8,017 nt of DNA. Source: Candidatus Methanoperedens sp. (GTDB taxonomy: Archaea; Halobacteriota; Methanosarcinia; Methanosarcinales; Methanoperedenaceae). The notes beneath the pieces are model-generated. The model was not told where the DNA came from. It saw only the letters and a program-made list of their open reading frames with translations, and did no database searches. The first letter of the stretch is position 1. The number at the start of each line of letters is the position of its first letter. Positions 1-7,035 of this stretch are shown in pieces. The DNA lies in contig JAPMTY010000025.1 of assembly GCA_026552835.1 (NCBI GenBank), positions 1 to 8,017 of the forward strand, in the 5' to 3' direction. Made by a program: the position numbers and the translations under genes.

Positions 1-11
1 ACTCCTCCCCC
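1..11 (-). promoter_or_regulatory. Shine-Dalgarno-like purine run at the left edge
   Basis: Read on the minus strand, the first eleven bases are GGGGGAGGAGT, a near-perfect complement to the 3' end of archaeal/bacterial 16S rRNA. A ribosome binding site this strong would normally serve a start codon 4-9 bases further on, which would fall just outside the window. It suggests another minus-strand gene downstream of the oxidoreductase. The rest of 1-96 holds no convincing gene or terminator that I can see. Confidence 0.3.
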
Positions 12-96
12 AATAGTCAGTTTGAACAGATTCTTTGAGAGGATGGAAGAACCTGCTTTTAGCATTTTGTTTGTCATTTTAATTCATCCTAAATTA

Positions 97-1029
97 TTAA
101 ATTTTATTGTTGTGTCCCACAGTTATTACTACATTTCCTTTTTTGTGGCCTTTGTCCACATACCGGTGAGCTTCGACTATTTGCTCCAGCGGATAAATTC
201 TATCGATAACCGGTTTTATCTTCCCTGCCTCAATAAGCTCGTTGATGAATAGATATTCTTCAGTTTTTTCACCATCATGGTCAGATGAATCATGAACATT
301 AAGATAGAGTCCATTCTTTTTAAGCGATTTTTTAACTTGTCTAGAGGTTGTTTTACTTACTGCATCGAAAATAACATCATAGGTCTCACCATTTTTGGTA
401 AAATCCTTTTTAGTATAATCAATTACTTTATCCGCTCCTAACGATTTTACTAATTCAATATTCGCAGAACTGCATACGCCGGTTACTTCTGCACCAAGGT
501 ATTTTGCAATCTGCACGGCACTTGTGCCCACTGCGCCAGAGGCTCCATAAATAAGCACTTTCTGTCCTTTTTGGATATTACCTTTTCTAAGAAATCTCAA
601 TGCCATATTACTACCTCCCGGAATTGCAGCGGCTTCCTCAAAGGATACTTTAGAAGGTTTTATAAATACCATTCCATTTTCTGGCATGCATTTATATTCA
701 GCATATCCGCCGAAATTCTCCCCGAAGGTAGATGCAAAAACGAGGTCCCCTTTCTTGAATTTTGTTACGTTTTTTCCTACGGATTCTATTTCCCCGGCCA
801 GCGACATTCCGAGGATAGCTCTTTTGGGTTTTCTAATACCTAGATATATTCTAGCCGGGAGCCACATTAAAATTGGAACTGTGAAGCTTCGCATTCTGGA
901 ATCTCCTCTGGTTACCGTTGTTGTATACACTTTTATCAGTACTTCACTGTCCTTGGGTGTAGGTTTTTCAACCTCTCTGAGTTCAAGAACTTCTGGGGGT
1001 CCGTATTTTGTGTATATAATCGCTTTCAT
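97..1029 (-). CDS. Zinc-less MDR-superfamily NAD(P)-dependent oxidoreductase (quinone oxidoreductase-like)
   Basis: This 310-residue cytosolic protein belongs to the medium-chain dehydrogenase/reductase superfamily, in the quinone oxidoreductase-like branch, and probably reduces a quinone, enal or other carbonyl with NAD(P)H. The GroES-like N-terminal domain covers about residues 1-125 and opens with the typical [15 protein letters not shown]. The Rossmann fold starts near 155 and has the cofactor loop [13 protein letters not shown] (161-173) and GADKVIDY (198-205). The C-terminal signature [16 protein letters not shown] lies at about 273-288 and [10 protein letters not shown] at 294-303. The catalytic-zinc cysteine of alcohol dehydrogenases is absent, as in zinc-less quinone oxidoreductases. 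The ATG at 1029 has GAAGGA five bases upstream. It follows the DUF6326 gene by 26 bp on the same strand, so the two are probably co-transcribed. It seems some 18-20 residues short around residues 244-257 compared with homologues I remember. The substrate cannot be predicted. Confidence 0.9.
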   Translation of the reverse strand: MKAIIYTKYGPPEVLELREVEKPTPKDSEVLIKVYTTTVTRGDSRMRSFTVPILMWLPARIYLGIRKPKRAILGMSLAGEIESVGKNVTKFKKGDLVFASTFGENFGGYAEYKCMPENGMVFIKPSKVSFEEAAAIPGGSNMALRFLRKGNIQKGQKVLIYGASGAVGTSAVQIAKYLGAEVTGVCSSANIELVKSLGADKVIDYTKKDFTKNGETYDVIFDAVSKTTSRQVKKSLKKNGLYLNVHDSSDHDGEKTEEYLFINELIEAGKIKPVIDRIYPLEQIVEAHRYVDKGHKKGNVVITVGHNNKI

Positions 1030-1055
1030 AAATTTCCTTCAATTTCATTTTGATT

Positions 1056-1487
1056 TTAGATGGAATCGATTCGTGCTTCTTGTTTTGGCCACGTCCATGC
1101 GTACCAGATAATGAACAGAGTACAAGCAATTTCTATAGTCGCAAAAAATACATAATAAAGAGCCGGCGTTCCGACAAACAGTGATAAGGAAACAGCCGCA
1201 GTATGGATTATCCCTGCAATGATGTTTGCCCAGCGATTTGCCCCATACTCCAATACCCGGGACAGGAGCACCATAGCAATCGCCGTCTCCATCAATATTG
1301 CGGCCCCAAACAAAACTCCTTGAGTCATTTGAAGAGGCCCAGTTCCTGCGATTAATTGCTTTAACATCTCAGGATCTTTGCCTCCGAACACATCCGCATA
1401 CAGATAATTAAGCACTGCAAATATCCATAATGTTGAAAGTATTACTTTCCTATCTTTCATTTCGCTGGTCTTTTTGTTTGAGTTCAT
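1056..1487 (-). CDS. DUF6326 family four-helix membrane protein
   Basis: This is a 143-residue integral membrane protein of unknown function. Four hydrophobic segments are visible at about residues 16-32, 55-75, 85-106 and 109-131, with short loops between them. The conserved features of DUF6326 are present: LSTLWIF near the start of helix 1, LYADVFGG after it, an LIAG..GPLQMTQG loop, NRWANIIAGI in helix 3 and the terminal WYAWTWP. Length matches the family (about 130-150). The ATG at 1487 was chosen because AAGGGGA lies six bases upstream; the next in-frame ATG (residue 10) has no ribosome binding site. The gene heads a probable two-gene unit with the MDR oxidoreductase. That context hints at a redox- or stress-linked role, but no biochemical function is known to me. 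Codons are AT-rich, like its downstream neighbour and unlike the gyrase genes. Confidence 0.85.
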   Translation of the reverse strand: MNSNKKTSEMKDRKVILSTLWIFAVLNYLYADVFGGKDPEMLKQLIAGTGPLQMTQGVLFGAAILMETAIAMVLLSRVLEYGANRWANIIAGIIHTAAVSLSLFVGTPALYYVFFATIEIACTLFIIWYAWTWPKQEARIDSI

Positions 1488-1499
1488 AATTTTCCCCTT

Positions 1500-1530
1500 T
1501 ATTATATGTCATATATTTCCTATTTTAACA
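1500..1530 (-). promoter_or_regulatory. Putative promoter/operator of the DUF6326-MDR unit
   Basis: On the minus strand an AT-rich stretch contains two TATA-like candidates: AAATATAT (1511-1518) and TTAAAATA (1521-1528). The second would place a start site some 12 bases before the DUF6326 ATG, which fits a short leader carrying the Shine-Dalgarno. A perfect inverted repeat, TATATG-T-CATATA (1503-1515), overlaps the first box and could be an operator. All of this is inferred from pattern alone. Confidence 0.35.
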
Positions 1531-1580
1531 AATTTTCTATTGTAACTCCAAGAGCTAACTGGTGAGATTTGTTAGGAATT

Positions 1581-2327
1581 TCAAATAATTTTTTCTTCCC
1601 CTTTCTCCTTTGTTCTTATCCTTACATCTTTTAAAAAAGAAATACTTCGGGCAAGGTCGATTAATTCTTCCCTGGAAAGAGGTTTTTCTTTTTGGATTCT
1701 TTCATCCGGAGCATTTTCAGGGATACCCTGTTGGAGCACATAAGTGCAATCTTTGTCCGAAAGAAACTTTGCAATTTCCAAAACCCTGTCAAGCGACCGG
1801 AAAACAGTCGTCCTGACCTCAAGAGGAACTCCCCTGAGATTCAAGGATTGCAAAACGCGCTCTGCAGCATCCTCTTTACCTCCCGTTATCATGCTATATT
1901 TGTGCGAATCGTCAAGCGGGGCTTTGATATCAAGGAAAATTTTATCAAGGAGATTTTGCTGGATTAATCGTAAAATGCGCTCAGGGTAATACCCATTGGT
2001 CTCTATTCCTACAAGCAAACCCTGCTTTTTTGCGAATTTTGAAAGGTGTTCCAGGGCGTCATATTGAGTAGTCGGCTCGCCTCCGGAAAAAACCACGGCG
2101 CTGATGAAACTTTTTGCCTGTAGGATAAGTTTCTCGATATCTTCGATATCAACCACAGCCCCGCCTTTGAAGAGCGGCTCCAGGCGGTTTGATACCTCGA
2201 TAAACCTGTTATTTGAGCAATAAATGCATTTAAAATTGCAGCCATTGAAGAAAACAACAGACGCAGACCTGCCATACCAGTCTATTGTAGATACGGGAAT
2301 CATTATTCCGCTAAAAACCAGTTTCAT
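1581..2327 (-). CDS. Anaerobic ribonucleoside-triphosphate reductase activating protein (radical SAM, NrdG2 type)
   Basis: This 248-residue cytosolic radical SAM enzyme is predicted to use a [4Fe-4S] cluster and S-adenosylmethionine to install the glycyl radical on class III ribonucleotide reductase (NrdD), enabling anaerobic dNTP synthesis. The cluster motif is CxxxCxxC with Cys30, Cys34 and Cys37, inside FNGCNFKCIYCSN. The SAM-contacting SGGEP is at 81-85, ETNG at 109-112 and LDIKAPLDD at 132-140, in the usual order. The C-terminal half carries YVLQQGIPENAPDE (196-209) and ends in VRIRTKEKGEE, as in archaeal NrdG2 proteins. Length is normal and there is no extra iron-sulfur domain. The ATG at 2327 is preceded by AAGGAG at good spacing. 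No NrdD gene lies in the window, so the partner is assumed to be elsewhere. A related glycyl-radical activase (COG1180) is the main alternative. Confidence 0.87.
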   Translation of the reverse strand: MKLVFSGIMIPVSTIDWYGRSASVVFFNGCNFKCIYCSNNRFIEVSNRLEPLFKGGAVVDIEDIEKLILQAKSFISAVVFSGGEPTTQYDALEHLSKFAKKQGLLVGIETNGYYPERILRLIQQNLLDKIFLDIKAPLDDSHKYSMITGGKEDAAERVLQSLNLRGVPLEVRTTVFRSLDRVLEIAKFLSDKDCTYVLQQGIPENAPDERIQKEKPLSREELIDLARSISFLKDVRIRTKEKGEEKII

Positions 2328-2334
2328 TTATCTC

Positions 2335-2377
2335 CTTATCAAAAAGATTATCAATCTATAAACCAATTTCATATTGG
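2335..2377 (-). promoter_or_regulatory. Putative promoter of the radical SAM gene
   Basis: On the minus strand a TATA-like TTTATAGA sits at 2356-2363, about 30-38 bases upstream of the ATG at 2327. Initiation roughly 25 bases downstream would give a leader of several bases that still includes the AAGGAG ribosome binding site. Just upstream is the inverted repeat CCAAT-N5-ATTGG (2363-2377), which would overlap the BRE position. No transcription data; pattern only. Confidence 0.33.
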
Positions 2378-2380
2378 GGC

Positions 2381-2438
2381 GTTATATTAAATCTTGCGCC
2401 TGAAAAAAGTCAGTTGCTTTACGGTTTAATTAAGGAGG
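2381..2438 (+). promoter_or_regulatory. Putative promoter and ribosome binding site of the phasin-ABC1 kinase unit
   Basis: TTATATTAA (2382-2390) is a TATA-like box; initiation about 25 bases on would fall near 2410 and leave a leader of roughly 30 bases. The ribosome binding site AAGGAGG (2432-2438) is a full match to the anti-Shine-Dalgarno and ends six bases before the ATG at 2445. The ribosome site is certain; the promoter is a guess from sequence. Confidence 0.4.
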
Positions 2439-2444
2439 AAAAAT

Positions 2445-2759
2445 ATGTCAGAAATGTCAGATACTATTAGAAAAATGGGACTGTTCGGTATCGGGGTAAT
2501 TTCCCTGACACAGGAAAAGATTGAGGAATTTTCCCAGGAAATGATAAAAAAGGGGGAAATAAGCAAAGAAGAAGGGAGAAAATTCGTAAAGGAAGTCCTG
2601 TCAGAGAAAGAAAAGCAGATGAAAGATGTCGAAAACAAAATAAATGAAAGAGTGAAAGAGACACTTGAGAAAAGCGGGGTTGTGATGAAAAGCGATCTTT
2701 CTGCCCTTGAGCGGAAAATTGAAAAACTTGAAAAAACAGTTCAATCGATGAAAAAATAA
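2445..2759 (+). CDS. Phasin-like coiled-coil protein (COG3937-like) paired with the ABC1 kinase
   Basis: This small, highly charged, almost entirely helical 104-residue protein resembles the phasin / polyhydroxyalkanoate granule-associated family. The N-terminus has a short apolar stretch, GLFGIGVISLT (12-22), that could touch a membrane or granule surface. It is followed by the family's LTQEKIEEF...EMIKKGEIS..EGRKFVKE region. The C-terminal segment forms a clear coiled coil: Leu85, Leu88, Ile92, Leu95, Val99 and Met102 follow 3-4-3-4-3 spacing. There is no signal peptide or cysteine. The kinase gene begins 23 bp after its stop codon, so co-expression is very likely. In layout (helical body, hinge, terminal trimer-type coiled coil of about 20 residues) it also recalls UbiK, the accessory factor of bacterial ubiquinone synthesis. 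Whether it binds PHA granules, lipid or the kinase itself is unknown. Confidence 0.75.
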   Translation: MSEMSDTIRKMGLFGIGVISLTQEKIEEFSQEMIKKGEISKEEGRKFVKEVLSEKEKQMKDVENKINERVKETLEKSGVVMKSDLSALERKIEKLEKTVQSMKK

Positions 2760-2782
2760 ATCATTAATTCCGGAAGTGTATC

Positions 2783-4468
2783 TTGCGTCTGCTTGACAGG
2801 GGTTTTGCTTACGTTAAACGCTATCGGGAGATAATCTCCGTACTGATTAAGCATGGTTTCGGGTATGCGATTGAGAGATTCGGGCTTCGCCCTTTCCGTT
2901 CGCTGAAAGAAAGGATAAGGAGACCAAAACCGTTAAAGGAACAGTTACTCCAGATATCAGAAGCGGAGAGATTGCGCCTCGCTTTTGAAGAACTCGGGCC
3001 CACGTTTATAAAGTTCGGACAGATATTGAGCACCCGCCATGACCTGATCCCTGAGGAATACATAAGGGAACTCTCAAAACTACAAGACCGGGTTCCGCCT
3101 TTTGAGTTCATTGAAGCGAAAAAAATGATAGAAAAAGAACTCGGGAAGAACCTGGATGAAATTTTTTCGGAATTTGACGAGAAACCGATAGCATCGGCCT
3201 CAATAGGGCAGGTATATCGTGGAAGACTTTCGACTGGCGAAGAGGTTGCTGTCAAGGTGATGAGGCCGGGTATTGAAGAAATAATCGAGAATGACCTGTT
3301 GATTTTAATGAGCATGGCCAGATTCTTCGAAAAACATGTAAAGGCAAGTAAATTCTTTAATCCCGTTGGCTTCGTAGAAGAGTTTTCCCGTGTAATGAGG
3401 CAGGAGATATATTACACTCATGAAGCCAAGAACGCAGATAAGTTTTATAAGAATTTTACAGGAATTATGACGGTCAGGATCCCTAAAATTTACTGGAAAT
3501 GTACCACAAAACACGTACTTACCCAGGAATATATGGAAGGTTTCAAAATTACTGATATAGCAAAAATTGAAGAGGCGGGGCTGGACAGGAAAAAAGTATC
3601 AATTGACCTTTCTAATGCTTATTTGAAAATGATATTCGAGGATGGATTCTATCATGCAGACCCGCATCCCGGTAATATCCTTGTTTCTCCGGAAGGAGTG
3701 ATAATTTTCCTTGATTTCGGGATGGCCGGAATTGTGGATCCGTACCTTCGGGAAAATCTTGTCAATCTTATGCTGGCCGTCCAGAAAGGGGACATAGATT
3801 TGCTTTTGGAAACACTGAGTGAAATCGGATTGATAAGGGATATCGGTGAATATGATTCAACACTCAAAGCCAATCTTGAGGATTTCATAAACGAGTATTA
3901 CAGTTTAAATGTCAAATTCATAGATCCCACAGAGTTCCTGCACAACCTGATTAATGTGTTAATAAAAAACGGTGGAAGGATCCCGAATAATATAATGGTT
4001 CTTTCAAAAACACTTCTCATGAGGGATGAAATCAGCCGATTGCTTGATCCCGAGCATAACTTTGCAGACCTTGTGGAGCCTTATATTAAGAAGATCATTG
4101 AAGAGCGAACAAGTATTTCGTATATTGTAAATGAAATCGAAAAGGATTTGCGGGGTTATGAGCGCTTTTTCAAAGGTTTGCCGAAGCAGGTCCACCATAT
4201 TCTTAAAAAAGTAGAAAAAGGGACGATAAAATTCGAACTGGAACACCGTGGGTTCGAAAGTCTTGTCGAGGAACTCGATATACTGAGCAACAGACTGTCT
4301 TTTAGCGTGATAATTGCTGCGCTTATTGTGGGTTCTGCCCTCATTATCCAGACAAGAATGGAGCCGAGTCTTTTTGGTGTGCCGTTTCTGGGGATTTTCG
4401 GATTTCTTCTTGCAGGTATTCTAGGGCTCGGACTGCTTGTTTCGATTATTCGATCAGGCAGATGGTAA
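2783..4468 (+). CDS. ABC1/AarF/UbiB family atypical kinase, membrane-anchored
   Basis: This 561-residue protein-kinase-like ATPase belongs to the UbiB/ADCK family, linked in bacteria and mitochondria to quinone (isoprenoid lipid) biosynthesis. Visible hallmarks: KxGQ motif KFGQ (77-80); alanine-rich nucleotide loop ASASIGQVYRG (137-147); ATP lysine Lys158 in VAVKV; catalytic HADPHPGN (291-298); metal-binding DFG (311-313). Two hydrophobic helices (about 505-523 and 533-555) anchor the C-terminus in the membrane, with the kinase domain cytosolic. The start is TTG at 2783: GGAAG lies six bases upstream, an in-frame stop is at 2765, and the next in-frame ATG is beyond residue 100, inside the KxGQ region. 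The family ExD motif reads Glu208-Ile209-Tyr210, so its aspartate appears replaced by tyrosine. In archaea the substrate is unknown; menaquinone, methanophenazine or other isoprenoid lipid metabolism is a reasonable inference. Confidence 0.93.
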   Translation: MRLLDRGFAYVKRYREIISVLIKHGFGYAIERFGLRPFRSLKERIRRPKPLKEQLLQISEAERLRLAFEELGPTFIKFGQILSTRHDLIPEEYIRELSKLQDRVPPFEFIEAKKMIEKELGKNLDEIFSEFDEKPIASASIGQVYRGRLSTGEEVAVKVMRPGIEEIIENDLLILMSMARFFEKHVKASKFFNPVGFVEEFSRVMRQEIYYTHEAKNADKFYKNFTGIMTVRIPKIYWKCTTKHVLTQEYMEGFKITDIAKIEEAGLDRKKVSIDLSNAYLKMIFEDGFYHADPHPGNILVSPEGVIIFLDFGMAGIVDPYLRENLVNLMLAVQKGDIDLLLETLSEIGLIRDIGEYDSTLKANLEDFINEYYSLNVKFIDPTEFLHNLINVLIKNGGRIPNNIMVLSKTLLMRDEISRLLDPEHNFADLVEPYIKKIIEERTSISYIVNEIEKDLRGYERFFKGLPKQVHHILKKVEKGTIKFELEHRGFESLVEELDILSNRLSFSVIIAALIVGSALIIQTRMEPSLFGVPFLGIFGFLLAGILGLGLLVSIIRSGRW

Positions 4469-4492
4469 CGGTGTCGTGGAATGAATATAATT

Positions 4493-4508
4493 AAAAATTA
4501 AAATTTTT
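4493..4508. terminator. Bidirectional A/T palindrome between convergent genes
   Basis: AAAAATT-AA-AATTTTT gives five consecutive T on each strand, positioned 36-40 bases after the kinase stop on the plus strand and about 20 bases after the gyrA stop on the minus strand. Archaeal termination mainly needs an oligo-T tract in the non-template strand, so one element could serve both convergent transcription units. The 7-bp arms contain no G or C, so a stable bacterial-style hairpin is unlikely. Confidence 0.5.
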
Positions 4509-4515
4509 CAAATAT

Positions 4516-7032
4516 TCACTCCGCCTGCTTTTCAGTTGTCTCCTCCAGCTTCACCTGCACCGCCTTCTCCTCTCCCGTCTCCTCCTCCTTCGCAAGCGTC
4601 GCCACCCCAACCACCCTGTCCTTCTCCCCGACATTCATTATCTTGACACCCTGCGTATTCCTTCCCTGCACACGAATCCCGCTCGCAGGCACGCGGATGA
4701 TTATGCCGTTCGAGGTTGTGACCATAATCTCATCGTCCTCGCGCACGCTCCTGATATCCACCACGTTCCCGTTCCTCACGTTCACGTCAATGGTAATCAC
4801 GCCCTGCCCGCCGCGGTTGCTGGTTCGGTATTCTTCAAATGCCGTGCGCTTCCCGAAGCCGTTCTCGGTCACTGTGAGAAGTGTTGTACTTTCCTCGACA
4901 ACAGCCATGCTCACAACCTCGTCCTCACCCACAAGTCTCATGCCCCTGACGCCGTATGCGCCGCGTCCCATATCGCGCACGTCGTTCTCGTTGAACCGTA
5001 TCGCCTTTCCGTGTTTTGTTCCGATTACCGCTTCTTTCGTTCCGTCCGTGAGCTTCACTGATACAAGCTTATCCCCCTCATCAAGCGAGATGGCGATTAT
5101 GCCGGTTTTCCTGGGATTTCCATATTCGGAAAGCGCTGTCTTCTTAGCTGTGCCTTTCTTCGTGACCATCAACAGGAAGTGATTCTCATCGAATTTGCTG
5201 ATTGGTATGTAGGCGTTTATCTTTTCGCCCTGCTCAAGCTGCAAGAGATTTACGATAGCCGTGCCCCGCGCCTGCCTTCCTGCCTCGGGTATCCCGTATA
5301 CTTTCAGCCAGTAAACCTTGCCTTTGTCAGTGAAGAAAAGGAGATAATCATGTGTATTGCCGATGAAGAGGTCGCTTACGAAATCCTCCTCTTTGGTCTC
5401 CATGCCCATGACACCTTTCCCGCCGCGGCGCTGCTGTTTATATGAATCCACCGCGATGCGTTTGATATAGCCGCTGTTAGTAATCGTAATTACATCGTCC
5501 TCTTTCGGAATGAGATCCTCTGTGACCAGGTCGCCTGTACTTTCAATGATCTCGGTCCGCCTTTTATCAGCAAAGCGGGCTTTGAGGTCTGCAAGTTCTT
5601 CTTTTATGACAGCAAGTATTTTTATTTCACTTGCAAGGAGTTCCTTGAGCCAGGCAATTGTTTTTAGTAGCTCGGCGTATTCAGCATCTATCTTCTCGCG
5701 CTCAAGACCAGTGAGCCTCTGAAGCCTCATGTCAAGTATAGCCTTTGCCTGCTCAACACTCAGGTTGAACTTAGCCACAAGACCGTCACGCGCTTCATCT
5801 GGTGTTTTTGAGGCTTTTATAAGTTTAATGACCGCATCGATATTGTCAAGCGCGATAATCAATCCCTCGAGTATATGGGCTCGCTGCTCTGCTTTCTTAA
5901 GCTCGAACTGGCTCCTTCGTATGATGACCTGCTTCCTGTGGGAAATATACTGGACGATTATTTCCTTTAGCGGAAGAACAACTGGTCTCCCATCCACAAG
6001 GGCGAGGTTGATAACGCCAAAAGTGGTCTCAAGCTGGGTGTGCGAATACAGCTGGTTCAAAATGATGTTCGCCTGCGCCTGTCTTGATATCTCCATTACG
6101 ATGCGGATGCCATCTTTATCAGATTCATCACGAAGGTCGGTTATCCCCGCGATTTTCTTGTCCCTTACAAGACCTGCAATATCTTCTATCAATTTTGCCT
6201 TATTCACCTGATAGGGGAGCTCATTAACAATTATTGTTTCCTTGTTCTTCACTTCCTCGATTATTGCACGGGCGCGCATCTTTATTGAGCCACGGCCAGT
6301 CGAGTACGCATCCCGGATGCCCTGCCGTCCGTATATAAATCCGGCTGTGGGAAAATCAGGCCCCTTGACTGCGGTCATGAGTTCGGTCCATTCGACAGCG
6401 GGATTATCTATGACCATATTAATTCCGTCAATAACTTCCCCGAGATTGTGCGGCGGCATGTTGGTCGCCATGCCGACGGCGATACCTGTCGAACCGTTGA
6501 TTAGAAGGTTGGGAAGCCTGCATGGAAGAACCGAGGGCTCTTTTAATGAATCATCGTAGTTGGGTACGAAATCAACGGTTTCTTTGTCGATGTCGCCCAG
6601 TATCTCATCTGCTATCTTCCCGAGCCTGACTTCAGTGTATCGCATCGCAGCTGCGCTGTCGCCGTCAATACTACCGAAGTTCCCCTGCCCGTCAATAAGC
6701 GGATAACGAAGCGAAAACTCCTGTACCATCCTTACGAGAGAATCGTAAACAGCAATATCGCCGTGCGGGTGGTACTTACCGAGAACATCACCCACGATTC
6801 TTGCTGATTTCTTGTATGGCTTGTCGTGGGTCATTCCCTGCTCGTTCATCGCATACAAAATGCGGCGGTGAACGGGTTTCAGGCCGTCCCTGACATCAGG
6901 GAGGGCGCGCCCCACGATAACGCTCATGGCGTAATCTATGTAGGAGCGTTTCATTTCAACTTCGATGTTAACATCTGTGATTTTTTCGACGACGAGTTTC
7001 TGCTGCGGGTTTTTGGGTTCCGGGTCGGTCAT
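4516..7032 (-). CDS. gyrA: DNA gyrase subunit A
   Basis: This 838-residue breakage-reunion subunit of DNA gyrase acts with GyrB as A2B2 to introduce negative supercoils using ATP. The winged-helix/tower region begins [20 protein letters not shown] (27-46). The quinolone-pocket helix [10 protein letters not shown] spans 88-97 and the catalytic Tyr132 lies in RYTE with Arg131 before it. The GyrA box QRRGGKG (534-540) marks it as a DNA-wrapping gyrase rather than topoisomerase IV. The C-terminal domain shows six repeated blades, with glycine turns such as TNSGYIKR (518), TDKGKV (568), TKKGTAKK (624), TKHGKAIR (672), TENGFGKR (722) and TSNGIIIR (773). A Glu/Lys-rich tail follows (816-838). The ATG at 7032 lies three bases after the gyrB stop; its ribosome site GGATGTG (7039-7045) is inside the last gyrB codons, implying translational coupling. 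Ile93 replaces the usual Ser/Thr/Ala of the quinolone pocket. Confidence 0.98.
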   Translation of the reverse strand: MTDPEPKNPQQKLVVEKITDVNIEVEMKRSYIDYAMSVIVGRALPDVRDGLKPVHRRILYAMNEQGMTHDKPYKKSARIVGDVLGKYHPHGDIAVYDSLVRMVQEFSLRYPLIDGQGNFGSIDGDSAAAMRYTEVRLGKIADEILGDIDKETVDFVPNYDDSLKEPSVLPCRLPNLLINGSTGIAVGMATNMPPHNLGEVIDGINMVIDNPAVEWTELMTAVKGPDFPTAGFIYGRQGIRDAYSTGRGSIKMRARAIIEEVKNKETIIVNELPYQVNKAKLIEDIAGLVRDKKIAGITDLRDESDKDGIRIVMEISRQAQANIILNQLYSHTQLETTFGVINLALVDGRPVVLPLKEIIVQYISHRKQVIIRRSQFELKKAEQRAHILEGLIIALDNIDAVIKLIKASKTPDEARDGLVAKFNLSVEQAKAILDMRLQRLTGLEREKIDAEYAELLKTIAWLKELLASEIKILAVIKEELADLKARFADKRRTEIIESTGDLVTEDLIPKEDDVITITNSGYIKRIAVDSYKQQRRGGKGVMGMETKEEDFVSDLFIGNTHDYLLFFTDKGKVYWLKVYGIPEAGRQARGTAIVNLLQLEQGEKINAYIPISKFDENHFLLMVTKKGTAKKTALSEYGNPRKTGIIAISLDEGDKLVSVKLTDGTKEAVIGTKHGKAIRFNENDVRDMGRGAYGVRGMRLVGEDEVVSMAVVEESTTLLTVTENGFGKRTAFEEYRTSNRGGQGVITIDVNVRNGNVVDIRSVREDDEIMVTTSNGIIIRVPASGIRVQGRNTQGVKIMNVGEKDRVVGVATLAKEEETGEEKAVQVKLEETTEKQAE

Positions 7033-7035
7033 GAT

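Noticed and set aside
22..252. Plus-strand open frame starting TTG at 22
   Set aside because: It overlaps the conserved C-terminus of the MDR oxidoreductase on the other strand, and its Phe/Ile/Tyr-rich translation is what antisense AT-rich DNA produces.
686..1111. Plus-strand open frame of 141 codons across the MDR/DUF6326 junction
   Set aside because: It is antisense to two recognisable proteins, with no recognisable motif and no good ribosome site.
1458..1460. Alternative ATG (residue 10) for the DUF6326 protein
   Set aside because: No Shine-Dalgarno precedes it, while the ATG at 1487 has AAGGGGA at good spacing.
2423..2430. GGTTTAAT as a TATA box for the phasin-like gene
   Set aside because: It is only about 15-22 bases from the ATG, so initiation 25 bases downstream would fall inside the coding region.
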